A DNA stretch of 38,600 nt from Helicobacteraceae bacterium. Lineage in GTDB: Bacteria > Campylobacterota > Campylobacteria > Campylobacterales > SZUA-545. Positions 15,919-23,792 of this stretch are shown here, piece after piece. The position numbers were made by a program, and so were the translations under genes. Numbering within the stretch: the first letter of the stretch is position 1; each line of letters starts with the position of its first letter. Under the pieces are notes generated by a model, which had not been told where the DNA came from, made no database searches, and saw only the letters and a program-made list of their open reading frames with translations. The stretch is taken from positions 1-38,600 of the forward strand of contig JAITRJ010000001.1 of the NCBI GenBank assembly GCA_031288475.1. The letters are read 5' to 3'.

Positions 15919-16977
15919 TTATGTTTCACATGAAACAATTTGACGTTCCTGTAACTGCCCGCAGGCAGCGTCAATCTCCGCTCCGCGCGGAACTCGAACA
16001 GTACAAAAAAGACCGCTGCCCAGCAAACAGCGTTGAAACGCTTCAATGCTCCGTTGATCGGGACGTTCAAACTCCGATCCGATATACGGATTGAACACTA
16101 TAAGATTCACTTTCGCGCGAATACCGTTTAACAGCCTGATGAGTTTATTCGCGTGAGAAAGAGAGTCGTTTATTCCTTTAAGCATAAGATATTCAAACAT
16201 CACCCGTTTGCGCAGATCGATCGGAAAGCGGCGAACGCTCTCCAACAGGCGAGCAATATTAAAAGCCTTGTTCATCGGTATCAATTGATTTCGGGTGCCG
16301 TCATCAACGGCGTGGAGCGAAATGGCCAAAAGAACGCCGAGCTTCATCGCGCCTAGCAAATCGATCTTAGGCGCGATGCCGCTGGTGGAAACGGTCTGTC
16401 GTCTGGGAGAGATGTTCAGCCCGCTTTCGGCGGAGATGATCGAGACGGCTTTGCGCAGATTCTCAATATTATCCAGAGGTTCACCCATGCCCATATAGAC
16501 AACATTCACTGCCTTTTCTGCGCTCAAGCCAAGATCTTTTTTTACCATAAGAACCTGCGCCGCGATCTCACCGGCAGTAAGGTTACGGAAAAAGCCGCGC
16601 TTGCCGGAAAGGCAGAAAGCGCAGCCAACTTTACAGCCTACTTGAGTAGAGACGCAAACTGTCCAGTTCGCCGCGCGAAGATCGGCGTTTTCCCCCCGCA
16701 TCAAAAGAGCCACGCTCTCAATCGCGAGATCGTCATTCAAACGAAAGAGATATTTTATAGAGCCATCATCGGCATTTTGCTTTTTTGCAATCTTCACCGC
16801 TTCAATAGTGAATTCGCAATCCAAAGCGGCGCGGATTTTTTTTGGGAAAGTGGTAAGCGCGTTAAAATTTTCGCCATACTGCCGGTAGATGAATTGAAAA
16901 AGCTGTCGTGAACGATAATCCGGCGAGACCGCCAGCTTCAACTCATCGGGAGTGAGATCGAGAAGCAACCGTTTCAT
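15919..16977 (-). CDS. rlmN: dual-specificity 23S rRNA/tRNA adenine C2 methyltransferase RlmN
   Basis: Radical SAM methyltransferase that makes 2-methyladenosine in 23S rRNA (A2503) and some tRNAs. From ATG 16977 it is 352 residues. The cluster-binding CKVGCAFC motif lies at about 115-122, followed by GKRGFFRNLTAGEI, YMGMGEPLDNIEN, STSGIAPKI and the resolving-Cys segment RGAEIDAACGQL near the end. GAGGCG before 16977 favours this ATG over the TTG at 16989. In this cluster (rlmN, phosphorylase, hisF, then divergent rsmA-rnj) the gene order resembles other Campylobacterota. A parS-like site covers its final codons. Confidence 0.95.
   Translation of the reverse strand: MKRLLLDLTPDELKLAVSPDYRSRQLFQFIYRQYGENFNALTTFPKKIRAALDCEFTIEAVKIAKKQNADDGSIKYLFRLNDDLAIESVALLMRGENADLRAANWTVCVSTQVGCKVGCAFCLSGKRGFFRNLTAGEIAAQVLMVKKDLGLSAEKAVNVVYMGMGEPLDNIENLRKAVSIISAESGLNISPRRQTVSTSGIAPKIDLLGAMKLGVLLAISLHAVDDGTRNQLIPMNKAFNIARLLESVRRFPIDLRKRVMFEYLMLKGINDSLSHANKLIRLLNGIRAKVNLIVFNPYIGSEFERPDQRSIEAFQRCLLGSGLFCTVRVPRGAEIDAACGQLQERQIVSCET
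15922..15937. other. parS-like ParB-binding site overlapping the end of rlmN
   Basis: TGTTTCACATGAAACA differs from the parS consensus at one central position. It overlaps the last codons of rlmN (encoding IVSCE), as parS sites often lie within coding sequence. The pairing with the site at 15852 strengthens both. Confidence 0.7.
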
Positions 16978-17058
16978 TAAACGCCTCAAAACAGAACATA
17001 GAAATACCTTCGCGCGAAAAACGCGATAAAAATAAGACTAGTGCAAAAGCAGGGTAAA

Positions 17059-17604
17059 TTACGATTCAAATTTACCAATAACGCTCTGCTCAACGTACCT
17101 CTTGAGCAGCATGCGCGCCTGATCGTGATTTGCGATGAAATCGCTGTGGGCGTTTTCATTACAGAAATTTGTTACGCAAAAAACGCCGCCTGCCGGAACG
17201 CCAAACTCCTCGGCAACGCGCATAACGGAGAAAAATTCCATATTTTCAAGTCCGATCGAACGCTTCAGCATATAATCAGAAACGGAGGAATCGGTTGTCA
17301 CATAGTTCGAGCTGTTGACAACGCAAAGATGATCAAGCATGCCGGTGTTAGACAATATCACATTTTCAATCGGGGTATAACACATTTTCTTCAGAAAGCC
17401 GATCTCAATATTTGCCGCGCCCTGCGAAGTTACAATCTCAAAAGGTTTAAAACCGCCATAGCTGCCCGCCGAACCAACAAATATAAGTGTCTTCGGGCGA
17501 AGCTGCACACAGAACTCCGTAAGGCGCATAGCGCTCTCGATCAGACCGACTCCGATCGGCATAGCGAAATCAAACGTCTCGGATTTACCCGCGCATACAA
17601 TCAT
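17059..17604 (-). CDS. nucleoside phosphorylase-superfamily protein
   Basis: From the ATG at 17604, which follows AGGAGG, the protein is 181 residues. The segments LIFVGSAGSYG (phosphate/ribose-binding glycine loop) and ENMEFFSVMRVAEEFGVPAG (the MEFF-type ribose-binding region) followed by CVTNFCNENAHSDF place it in the purine nucleoside phosphorylase / methylthioadenosine nucleosidase superfamily. It is shorter than typical MTAN or DeoD proteins (about 230-240 aa). I cannot say whether it is a phosphorylase, a nucleosidase or a futalosine-pathway enzyme. It lies between hisF and rlmN in the same direction. Function is uncertain; the fold is well supported. Confidence 0.75.
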   Translation of the reverse strand: MIVCAGKSETFDFAMPIGVGLIESAMRLTEFCVQLRPKTLIFVGSAGSYGGFKPFEIVTSQGAANIEIGFLKKMCYTPIENVILSNTGMLDHLCVVNSSNYVTTDSSVSDYMLKRSIGLENMEFFSVMRVAEEFGVPAGGVFCVTNFCNENAHSDFIANHDQARMLLKRYVEQSVIGKFES

Positions 17605-17687
17605 ATAAACCTCCTGCCGGCTATTGTAACAAAAAAAGAAGCGCGCTTTGGCAATCCAAAAACTTTTTAAGCACAAAGGCACAAAAT

Positions 17688-18452
17688 TCAGATACGTACC
17701 GAAATACCGCTCTTTTGGAGATAGGCTTTGAGATCGCCGATGGCGATCTCGCCGTAATGAAAGATTGATGCGGCAAGTGCGGCGTCAGCGCCCGCGTCAA
17801 ACGCGTCTCTTATGTGCTCCATAGTTCCTGCGCCTCCGCTGGCGATCACCGGAATCTCCACGGCGAAACAAACCGCTTTCGTAATCGGCAAATCATAGCC
17901 GCTTTTGGTGCCGTCCGTATCCATACTTGTCAGCAATATTTCGCCGGCTCCTCTGTCCGCTGCTTCGCACGCCCATTCCAACGCGTCCTTGCCCGTGTCG
18001 ATTCGTCCGCCGTGGACATAGACGCTGTAATGATCTCCGTTCCGTTTTGCGTCGATCGCGACGACAACCGTCGAACTGCCAAAGCGCCGCGCCGCCTCGT
18101 CAATCAACGCCGGAGTTTTGAAGGCAGCGGAGTTGAGGCTGATCTTGTCACATCCCACCTGCAGAAGCGCGTATATATCATCCGCGGAAGAGATGCCACC
18201 GCCAACCGTAAGCGGGATAAAAACCTCCTTCGCCACCTCGCGTAACACGTCCGCCATCAGCCCACGCCGCTCGTGGCTTGCCGTAATGTCCAAAAAGCAT
18301 ATTTCGTCCGCACCCTCGTCGTTATAGCGCCGCGCTACCTCCACAGGATCACCAGCATCGATCAGACTGACGAAATTAATCCCCTTAACCACTCTACCCC
18401 GTCTAATGTCAAGACAAGGGATGATCCGCTTTGCCAGTGTATTGACTTGCAT
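17688..18452 (-). CDS. hisF: imidazole glycerol phosphate synthase subunit HisF
   Basis: Cyclase subunit of histidine biosynthesis; it uses ammonia from HisH to form imidazole glycerol phosphate and AICAR. It is a (beta/alpha)8 barrel with the catalytic Asp in [15 protein letters not shown] and the second Asp in [10 protein letters not shown], and phosphate-binding loops [10 protein letters not shown] and [12 protein letters not shown] take ATG 18452 (MQVNTLAKR) as the start because a GCAGGA site precedes it; the ORF is open eleven codons further upstream. It is divergent from rsmA across 121 bases. Other his genes are not in the window, as expected for a scattered pathway. Confidence 0.95.
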   Translation of the reverse strand: MQVNTLAKRIIPCLDIRRGRVVKGINFVSLIDAGDPVEVARRYNDEGADEICFLDITASHERRGLMADVLREVAKEVFIPLTVGGGISSADDIYALLQVGCDKISLNSAAFKTPALIDEAARRFGSSTVVVAIDAKRNGDHYSVYVHGGRIDTGKDALEWACEAADRGAGEILLTSMDTDGTKSGYDLPITKAVCFAVEIPVIASGGAGTMEHIRDAFDAGADAALAASIFHYGEIAIGDLKAYLQKSGISVRI

Positions 18453-18573
18453 AAATTGTCCTGCATAGAAAATATCGTTTGGCATACTATAGCTCTTTAA
18501 GCGTTAATCGGATAAAGTAGCGGTTGTTATCGGGGTAAACGCCGCATTTGCCAATTAAGGAGTTTATACAAGA

Positions 18574-19326
18574 TTGCCAAAAGCCAAGAAAAGGCTTGGA
18601 CAAAATTTTTTACGCGACGCAGTCGTACAGAAGCGAATCGTTGAAGCGATACCCGAAACCAAATATCGGCTGGTTGAAATCGGGTCTGGCTTGGGTGATT
18701 TGACAAGGGAAATTCTCACAAAGAGAGAGATGATCGCCATAGAGATAGACAGAGAGCTTATTGCGTCGCTGGAAGTACGTTTTGCGAGTGAAATCGCCAG
18801 CAAGAGGCTGAAGCTGATCTGTGCAGACGCACTTTTATTGTGGAAAGAAGGTGGGGTGAGCGAGATCGAATACGATCTCGTCGGCAATTTGCCCTATTAT
18901 ATAGCCACAGAAATCATCCTATGCGCTCTTGCCGACCCGCTCTGCAAGAGCTTGACAGTGATGACGCAAAAAGAGGTGGCGTGGAAATGGACAGCGGAGA
19001 AAGGCAGCGCCCTCTCGTTGCTTGCGCGTTCCGTAGGAGAGACGCGACTCTGCTTTGATGTTCCGCCGGAGGCGTTTGAGCCAAAACCGAAGATCTTTTC
19101 GGCAGTGTTGAGGATAATCAAAAACGCGGATAGCTTCGACATGGAGTTTTCGCGCTTTTTACGCGCCGCGTTCGCGCAGCCCCGCAAGACGCTGCTTGGC
19201 AATCTGCGCAAGCGGTACGAAAAAACGGCTGTTGAGAAGGCGTTCAGAATCTGCCGGATTGCGCCGATGGCGAGGGCTCATGAACTGACATTGGAACAGT
19301 TTAAGCGGTTGAAAAATATATTGTAA
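18574..19326 (+). CDS. rsmA: 16S rRNA dimethyladenosine transferase RsmA/KsgA
   Basis: This enzyme dimethylates two adjacent adenines in the 3' hairpin of 16S rRNA during 30S maturation. The protein is 250 residues; GQNFL at 9-13, the SAM-binding motif EIGSGLGDLT at 35-44, acidic IEIDREL at about 56-62 and the substrate motif NLPYY at 105-109 are all present. The start is TTG 18574, with AAGGAG nine bases upstream. It is followed eight bases later by rnj, forming the ksgA-rnj pair found in Campylobacterota. It is slightly shorter than gammaproteobacterial KsgA. Confidence 0.95.
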   Translation: MPKAKKRLGQNFLRDAVVQKRIVEAIPETKYRLVEIGSGLGDLTREILTKREMIAIEIDRELIASLEVRFASEIASKRLKLICADALLLWKEGGVSEIEYDLVGNLPYYIATEIILCALADPLCKSLTVMTQKEVAWKWTAEKGSALSLLARSVGETRLCFDVPPEAFEPKPKIFSAVLRIIKNADSFDMEFSRFLRAAFAQPRKTLLGNLRKRYEKTAVEKAFRICRIAPMARAHELTLEQFKRLKNIL

Positions 19327-19334
19327 GGAACTAA

Positions 19335-21275
19335 ATGGACGAAAAAAACACAAGCGCGCCACCCAAAGATGGGGTGCAGGAGAGCGGCAAACGCTGGAAA
19401 AACAAGAGAGCGCAGCGGAGCGGCAAGCGATCGTCGGACGAGGCAAAAAAGGAGACTAAAAGCCGCGACCCCAACGAGAATCGTGTAGGTGATCCGTTTT
19501 CAGGCGGCGTGAACAGAAACGGTGAAGGGTGGTTTGGGCGGATGAGAGACGCCATAACGGCAAACAGAAAGAGCCACGAAGAGCGGCTTAGCTGTTATAT
19601 GAACTTCGGCAATAGAGAAAAGTCGATCCGTTTTGCGCCGCTAGGAGGTCTCGATCAGATCGGCGGGAATATCGCGGTCTTTGAAACGGAAAAGAGCGCG
19701 ATCGTCGTTGATGTTGGAATGAGTTTCCCTACGCCGGAAATGCACGGCGTTGATATTCTGGTGCCGGATTTTAGCTATCTGCACGCGATTCGGGATAAGA
19801 TCGCCGGCATTGTAATCACACATGCGCATGAAGATCATATCGGGGCGGTGCCGTACCTATTCAAGGAGCTTCAGGTGCCGCTTTACGGCACACCGCTACC
19901 GCTCGCAATGATCGGCAGCAAGTTTGACGAGCATAAAATAGTCGCGCATAAGAGCTTTTTTCGTTTCGTAGAGAAGCGTAAGCCGGTAAGAATCGGCGAT
20001 TTTGAGATAGAGTGGATACATATGACCCATTCGGTGATCGACGCCTGTTCGCTGGCAATCACGACGGAAGCGGGCACGGTGATCCATACTGGTGACTTTA
20101 AAATGGACAACAGCCCGATCGATGGTTTTCCTCCCGACTACCACCGCTTAGCGTATTACGGAGAACGCGGCGTTCTGGCGCTCTTTAGCGATTCGACCAA
20201 CAGCTTCAATCTCGGTATGACCAAAAGCGAATCGATCGTGGGCAAAACCTTTGACGAGCTGTTTTCCAAAGCGAAGGGAAGGGTGATTATGTCCACCTTC
20301 AGCTCCAACACGCACCGCATAGCGCAAGCAATTGACAGCGCCTGCAAGTTTGGGCGCAAGGTGGCGGTGATTGGGCGATCGATGGAAAAGAATCTCAGTC
20401 TGGCGATGGAATTGGAATACGTGAAGTTCGATCAGAAGATATTTATCGACGCGCACGAAGTTGCAAAGATGCCAGACACCGAAGTTCTGGTAATCACGAC
20501 AGGCTCACAGGGCGAGAATCAGGCGGCGCTTTTTAGGATGAGCATCAACGAGCACCGCCATATCCACATCAAGCCTACCGACACGATCGTCATCAGCGCC
20601 AAAGCGATACCAGGCAATGAGGCGAGCATATCAACGGTTGTAAACCAGATCGCCAAATCAGGCGCGACGATTGCCTATCAGGAGTTCAGCGAAATTCACG
20701 TCAGCGGGCACGCCGCGCAAGAAGAGCAAAAGATGATGATCCGCCTTATAAAACCGCGCTTTTTTATTCCCGTTCATGGCGAATGTCAGCACTTGTTAAA
20801 ACATAAAGAAACAGCGGTTAGCTGCGGCGTTCCTGAGCGCAATATTGCGGTGATTGAAGACGGCGAGCAGATTGACATATCGGCGCAGGGTATTCACAAG
20901 GTACGCAGCGTCCGTTGCGGTAAAACCTTTATAGACAATCAGATCAACCGCGAAGTGGAAAGTGACGTGGTTTATGACCGCCAGAACCTTGCCAAAGAGG
21001 GAATTATCGTATTAATTATGCAGATCGACAAGAAAGAGCAGAAGCTCAGTACGAAGCCAAGCGTGATGAGCTATGGATTGGTGGCACAGAAGCGCGAAAG
21101 GGCGTTTAACAAGGAGCTTGAGGGAGTGCTGGACAACTTCGTGCGCGGAATCAAGCCCGAAGAGTACGGCAATATGAAGATGCTTGAAAACAACCTTCGG
21201 CAGGCTATGAAAAAGCATATTTTCCGATCGCTCAAACGCTATCCGATCATCGTGCCGAACATCTTTGTGCAGTAG
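19335..21275 (+). CDS. rnj: ribonuclease J
   Basis: This is a 646-residue metallo-beta-lactamase/beta-CASP ribonuclease, the main mRNA-decay and rRNA-processing enzyme in bacteria lacking a canonical RNase E. The core starts near residue 98 (RFAPLGGLDQIGGNIAVFE); the zinc motif HAHEDHIG is at 163-170, with DFKMDN, SDSTN and the SGHA segment later. Residues 1-95 form a Lys/Arg/Ser-rich, probably disordered extension, also known from Helicobacter RNase J, where it matters for RNA binding and complex formation. It directly follows rsmA with TAAGGAA before the ATG. No helicase partner is visible nearby. Confidence 0.95.
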   Translation: MDEKNTSAPPKDGVQESGKRWKNKRAQRSGKRSSDEAKKETKSRDPNENRVGDPFSGGVNRNGEGWFGRMRDAITANRKSHEERLSCYMNFGNREKSIRFAPLGGLDQIGGNIAVFETEKSAIVVDVGMSFPTPEMHGVDILVPDFSYLHAIRDKIAGIVITHAHEDHIGAVPYLFKELQVPLYGTPLPLAMIGSKFDEHKIVAHKSFFRFVEKRKPVRIGDFEIEWIHMTHSVIDACSLAITTEAGTVIHTGDFKMDNSPIDGFPPDYHRLAYYGERGVLALFSDSTNSFNLGMTKSESIVGKTFDELFSKAKGRVIMSTFSSNTHRIAQAIDSACKFGRKVAVIGRSMEKNLSLAMELEYVKFDQKIFIDAHEVAKMPDTEVLVITTGSQGENQAALFRMSINEHRHIHIKPTDTIVISAKAIPGNEASISTVVNQIAKSGATIAYQEFSEIHVSGHAAQEEQKMMIRLIKPRFFIPVHGECQHLLKHKETAVSCGVPERNIAVIEDGEQIDISAQGIHKVRSVRCGKTFIDNQINREVESDVVYDRQNLAKEGIIVLIMQIDKKEQKLSTKPSVMSYGLVAQKRERAFNKELEGVLDNFVRGIKPEEYGNMKMLENNLRQAMKKHIFRSLKRYPIIVPNIFVQ

Positions 21276-21327
21276 TAGTCTAAAAAACGAGACAAAACGC
21301 GAGGGAAACAGGAAGACAACGTTAATA

Positions 21328-21447
21328 TTATTTTGCGCGGGCAAAAGGGAGGAGCGCAATCTCTCGTAGCAACACGATAGGACGCGGATAAGAACGGAAG
21401 AAGCTCTCCTCCAACAAGATGTTGGAGACTTCAATGCGAAACTTCAT
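21328..21447 (-). CDS. possible 39-residue small protein
   Basis: ATG at 21447 is preceded by AGGAG at good spacing and opens 39 codons (MKFRIEVSNILLEESFFRSY, then PRPIVLLREIALLPFARAK) to a TAA. I do not recognise it. The coding DNA includes a perfect 8-bp hairpin (CTCCAACA/TGTTGGAG, 21409-21427), so the segment could alternatively be a structured RNA. It lies in a gene-poor stretch after rnj. Confidence 0.3.
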   Translation of the reverse strand: MKFRIEVSNILLEESFFRSYPRPIVLLREIALLPFARAK

Positions 21448-21468
21448 ATCTCACTCCTCTCCTGAATT

Positions 21469-21484
21469 TGTGGAATAATCCACA
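21469..21484. repeat. inverted repeat TGTGGA-N4-TCCACA
   Basis: Perfect 6-bp arms around ATAA lie 22 bases before the small-ORF start at 21447 (minus strand), in operator position. The right arm TAATCCACA also resembles the enteric DnaA box TTATCCACA with one mismatch, but the DnaA boxes near dnaA here are of a different type. Confidence 0.35.
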
Positions 21485-21524
21485 CTCTCCTAGTAGGTAA
21501 GAGGCGAAGGCGAGATTCTTCTTT

Positions 21525-21617
21525 GTGATTATTGCAGCTTCGATCGCTCTTATAAGCGGAGCTTGTTCTATTTTTGCCGCCCTCACTGATAGTGACGCCG
21601 ATATCTCTGATGATTAG
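21525..21617 (+). CDS. possible 30-residue membrane peptide
   Basis: GTG at 21525 opens MIIAASIALISGACSIFAAL then TDSDADISDD, a hydrophobic segment followed by an acidic tail. The frame is open upstream to a TAA at 21499, with basic residues (KARFFF) before the hydrophobic part but no ATG and no convincing ribosome site. It may be the end of a decayed lipoprotein or membrane gene. Confidence 0.2.
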   Translation: MIIAASIALISGACSIFAALTDSDADISDD

Positions 21618-21747
21618 ATTGATCGTATAGGGGATTCTGACCTCTAGAGAAGAACATCTGCTTATCCCTTGCTTATCCCTTTTGACAGGAGATCTGTATC
21701 TTCATAAATGTTTCACGTTGCTGGACGCCGCCTCAGCGAAGGCGAGC

Positions 21748-21818
21748 GGATCGATCGCCTCCGTTTTCACGACCGCGCTCTGTTCGGCAATCTTGCCGAA
21801 CAAAATCGCCAGCCCGCC
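21748..21818 (-). pseudogene. ilvD internal fragment (duplicate)
   Basis: These 71 bases align without gaps to 24282-24352 inside the intact ilvD, same strand, with six mismatches by my count (about 92% identity). On the minus strand they encode [20 protein letters not shown] then EAID, against [20 protein letters not shown] in the real gene. Flanking sequence on both sides is unrelated to ilvD as far as I can see. The fragment lies on the far side of the restriction-modification genes from ilvD. Confidence 0.85.
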
Positions 21819-21888
21819 CGTTGACGGAATTTGCCTCAAGCTAAAATCGCTCTGTCCCGAATAAGGTTTTTTCCGTTTTGCTCCGCGG

Positions 21889-22692
21889 TCACTCGATCGA
21901 ATAATTGGATATAAACAGCTCTTTCCCGCTTTGATCCGAAACATCCGTGATATTTCTCATTCCGTAAGTCAGCGTCCACCGCGCTATATTCGCGAAAGAA
22001 AAAATATCTCTGATATATTCGCAGTCGTCGTATGTGATCAGCCACTTATGCGGGCAGTTTTTCATAGCTTCCGCAAAGCGGATATGATCGAACGATCTGT
22101 GAAGATCGCCATTTTTGCCGTACAGCGAGGATTTGACCGATGAATAGTAGGGCGGATCGAGAAATATAAACACATTGCCGCCCTCTTGATTTACCAAAGT
22201 CTCGTAATCGCAGTTTGTGATGGCGGCGCCTTCCGTGATCGCGCTGAAACGCCGCAGCCTCCAGATGCTGCTCTCCGTAAATCTCCCTTTAAACGCCGCG
22301 TCGCTGAAACCTCCGCTTAAGCTTGTTCCGGAAAAAGTTATGCGGTTATAGACAAAAAACGCGGCGGCGCGTTCCAGATCGTTAAAGTTATCGATATTCT
22401 CGTTGAGAAAGCGGTGCAGTTTTCTGCCTGCGGCGTATCTCTCTTTCCACTCGCGTATCTTATCAATCAGAGAATCGGCGTCCGCTTGAGACATCATCCA
22501 GAACTTGTAAAGATCCGGGTATAGATCGTTTATCCAATACTTTTTGTCGGGATACATCTGCTTTAGATATATAAAAACAGACCCTCCGCCCAGAAACGGC
22601 TCTCTGTATTCGTCAAACTTCGGAACTAATCGCGCTATCTCCTTTACAGCGCGGCTTTTTCCTCCCGGATAGCGCAGGGGGCTTTTAATCAT
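21889..22692 (-). CDS. DNA N6-adenine methyltransferase (D12 / Dam-like class)
   Basis: This is a 267-residue adenine methyltransferase. It opens with KSPLRYPGGKSRAVKEIA (the PGGK motif of the D12 class), has SAM-binding EPFLGGGSVF at about 31-40 and the catalytic DPPYY at about 179-183 (motif IV). The start overlaps the stop of the adjacent gene (ATGA), so the two are translated together and form a probable type II restriction-modification pair in which this enzyme protects host DNA. Specificity cannot be read from sequence. GATC is very common in the window, so if the partner nuclease is active, a simple GATC specificity would require full methylation. It ends at the edge of the gene-poor, ilvD-fragment-bearing stretch. 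Confidence 0.88.
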   Translation of the reverse strand: MIKSPLRYPGGKSRAVKEIARLVPKFDEYREPFLGGGSVFIYLKQMYPDKKYWINDLYPDLYKFWMMSQADADSLIDKIREWKERYAAGRKLHRFLNENIDNFNDLERAAAFFVYNRITFSGTSLSGGFSDAAFKGRFTESSIWRLRRFSAITEGAAITNCDYETLVNQEGGNVFIFLDPPYYSSVKSSLYGKNGDLHRSFDHIRFAEAMKNCPHKWLITYDDCEYIRDIFSFANIARWTLTYGMRNITDVSDQSGKELFISNYSIE

Positions 22693-23792
22693 TGGGCATT
22701 TCTTATGCTTACTGTAAAACCGTTCTTTTGCGCTTCCTCAAAAACGCCTTCAATCAACTTTTTGTCTGCGTTCGATAAGCTGTTTTGTTTGGCAAAATTT
22801 TGATTATCACCTTGATTAGATGATAGTTTTCCGGCAATTTTAGAGGATGTCAGATTTAATACGGCAACGCTGTTCAGCGCCTTACCGCTAACCGTAATAT
22901 CGCGAAGGTTTGAGTACAAAATCATTTTCAGCAATCCATCTTTAATATCGCTTTTGCTTGGCAATATAGCGCTTCTTGTATGTTTGCTCTCAATCAGAAA
23001 AAGTGTATCCCTCTTAACTAGCGTTTCATCAACGGTAAAATAATATAGTCCTCCCAAATGATTACTAATAGTTATCCGCGCTTTTGAAATAGTCGTTAGG
23101 CTTTCCTTGGGTTGAATCACGTTAAGTTCCCTAAGCTGAGCTTTTTGTGCCTTCGTCCGAGAGAAATTCATAAATTCGCAAAGCTCTATATCTATCCGAT
23201 TTTGAAAATCATCCAGCCCTTTAGCGCTATGCAAAGCAACGCCGCTTTCACTTTCAATGATCGCGTAACTCTTCTTGGACTTTTCTACGAGTTTTGACAA
23301 ATTTTTAAGTTCTTCTAAATTCCAGTGAAGCGCGGAGCTATGACATTCTTCTATTTCCTTGATTTTTAATTTAATATAGTCGTTATCAAATTTCTGATTC
23401 GTGATTTTTTGATTTTTGGCGACAGCGTCGCAATAATAAGACAAGATCACGTAAACGCCTAGCAAAGACATCAATGAAACTGTATCCCACTGGATAAAAT
23501 CCCTATCGCCCTTCAAGCCTTCGTCTTTGACTATTGGAATAACGGCGATTCGTTTTGGGTAATCAAGCGTGTTATATACCCGCTCATATGGATATGATCT
23601 TGTGCGTTTTGGCGATACCCATTTTGAAACGGCGCACAAATATCCATTATCATCGACAAAACAAGCGGCTGAAGATTCGTTTATATCAAATGAGGCAAAA
23701 TCGTAACATTTCAGCGGCTCGTTCAGATATGTTTTATATTTAATCACGCATTTAATGTGTCCTTTAATATCCAAAATCCCGCGCCTAATCAT
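22689..23792 (-). CDS. probable type II restriction endonuclease, family not recognised
   Basis: This is a 367-residue protein with no family I recognise. Its coupling to an adenine methyltransferase by a four-base overlap is the main evidence that it is the cognate restriction enzyme. A PD-(D/E)XK-like active site is visible: [20 protein letters not shown], with Asp255 (or Asp262) and Glu268-x-Lys270. The middle region, around residues 130-185, is Lys/Glu-rich and helical and may contain the target-recognition part. The start ATG overlaps the stop of ilvD, so the pair lies in the ilvD transcript. The base composition is more AT-rich than ilvD, consistent with acquisition. A different role, such as an anti-phage nuclease, remains possible. 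Confidence 0.6.
   Translation of the reverse strand: MIRRGILDIKGHIKCVIKYKTYLNEPLKCYDFASFDINESSAACFVDDNGYLCAVSKWVSPKRTRSYPYERVYNTLDYPKRIAVIPIVKDEGLKGDRDFIQWDTVSLMSLLGVYVILSYYCDAVAKNQKITNQKFDNDYIKLKIKEIEECHSSALHWNLEELKNLSKLVEKSKKSYAIIESESGVALHSAKGLDDFQNRIDIELCEFMNFSRTKAQKAQLRELNVIQPKESLTTISKARITISNHLGGLYYFTVDETLVKRDTLFLIESKHTRSAILPSKSDIKDGLLKMILYSNLRDITVSGKALNSVAVLNLTSSKIAGKLSSNQGDNQNFAKQNSLSNADKKLIEGVFEEAQKNGFTVSIRNAQ

Larger units (their letters stand above)
21276..21888. other. gene-poor stretch between rnj and the methyltransferase
   Basis: This 613-base interval holds no clear full-length gene. It contains two doubtful small ORFs, a perfect hairpin at 21409-21427, an inverted repeat at 21469, an exact tandem 11-base repeat (GCTTATCCCTT at 21660-21670 and 21671-21681) and a 71-base ilvD-like segment at 21748-21818. 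No tRNA or known structured RNA was recognised on either strand. Confidence 0.6.

Noticed and set aside
21709-21718. TGTTTCACGT, a parS half-site near the ilvD fragment
   Set aside because: The second half of the palindrome is absent (six of six following bases differ), so it is not a parS site.
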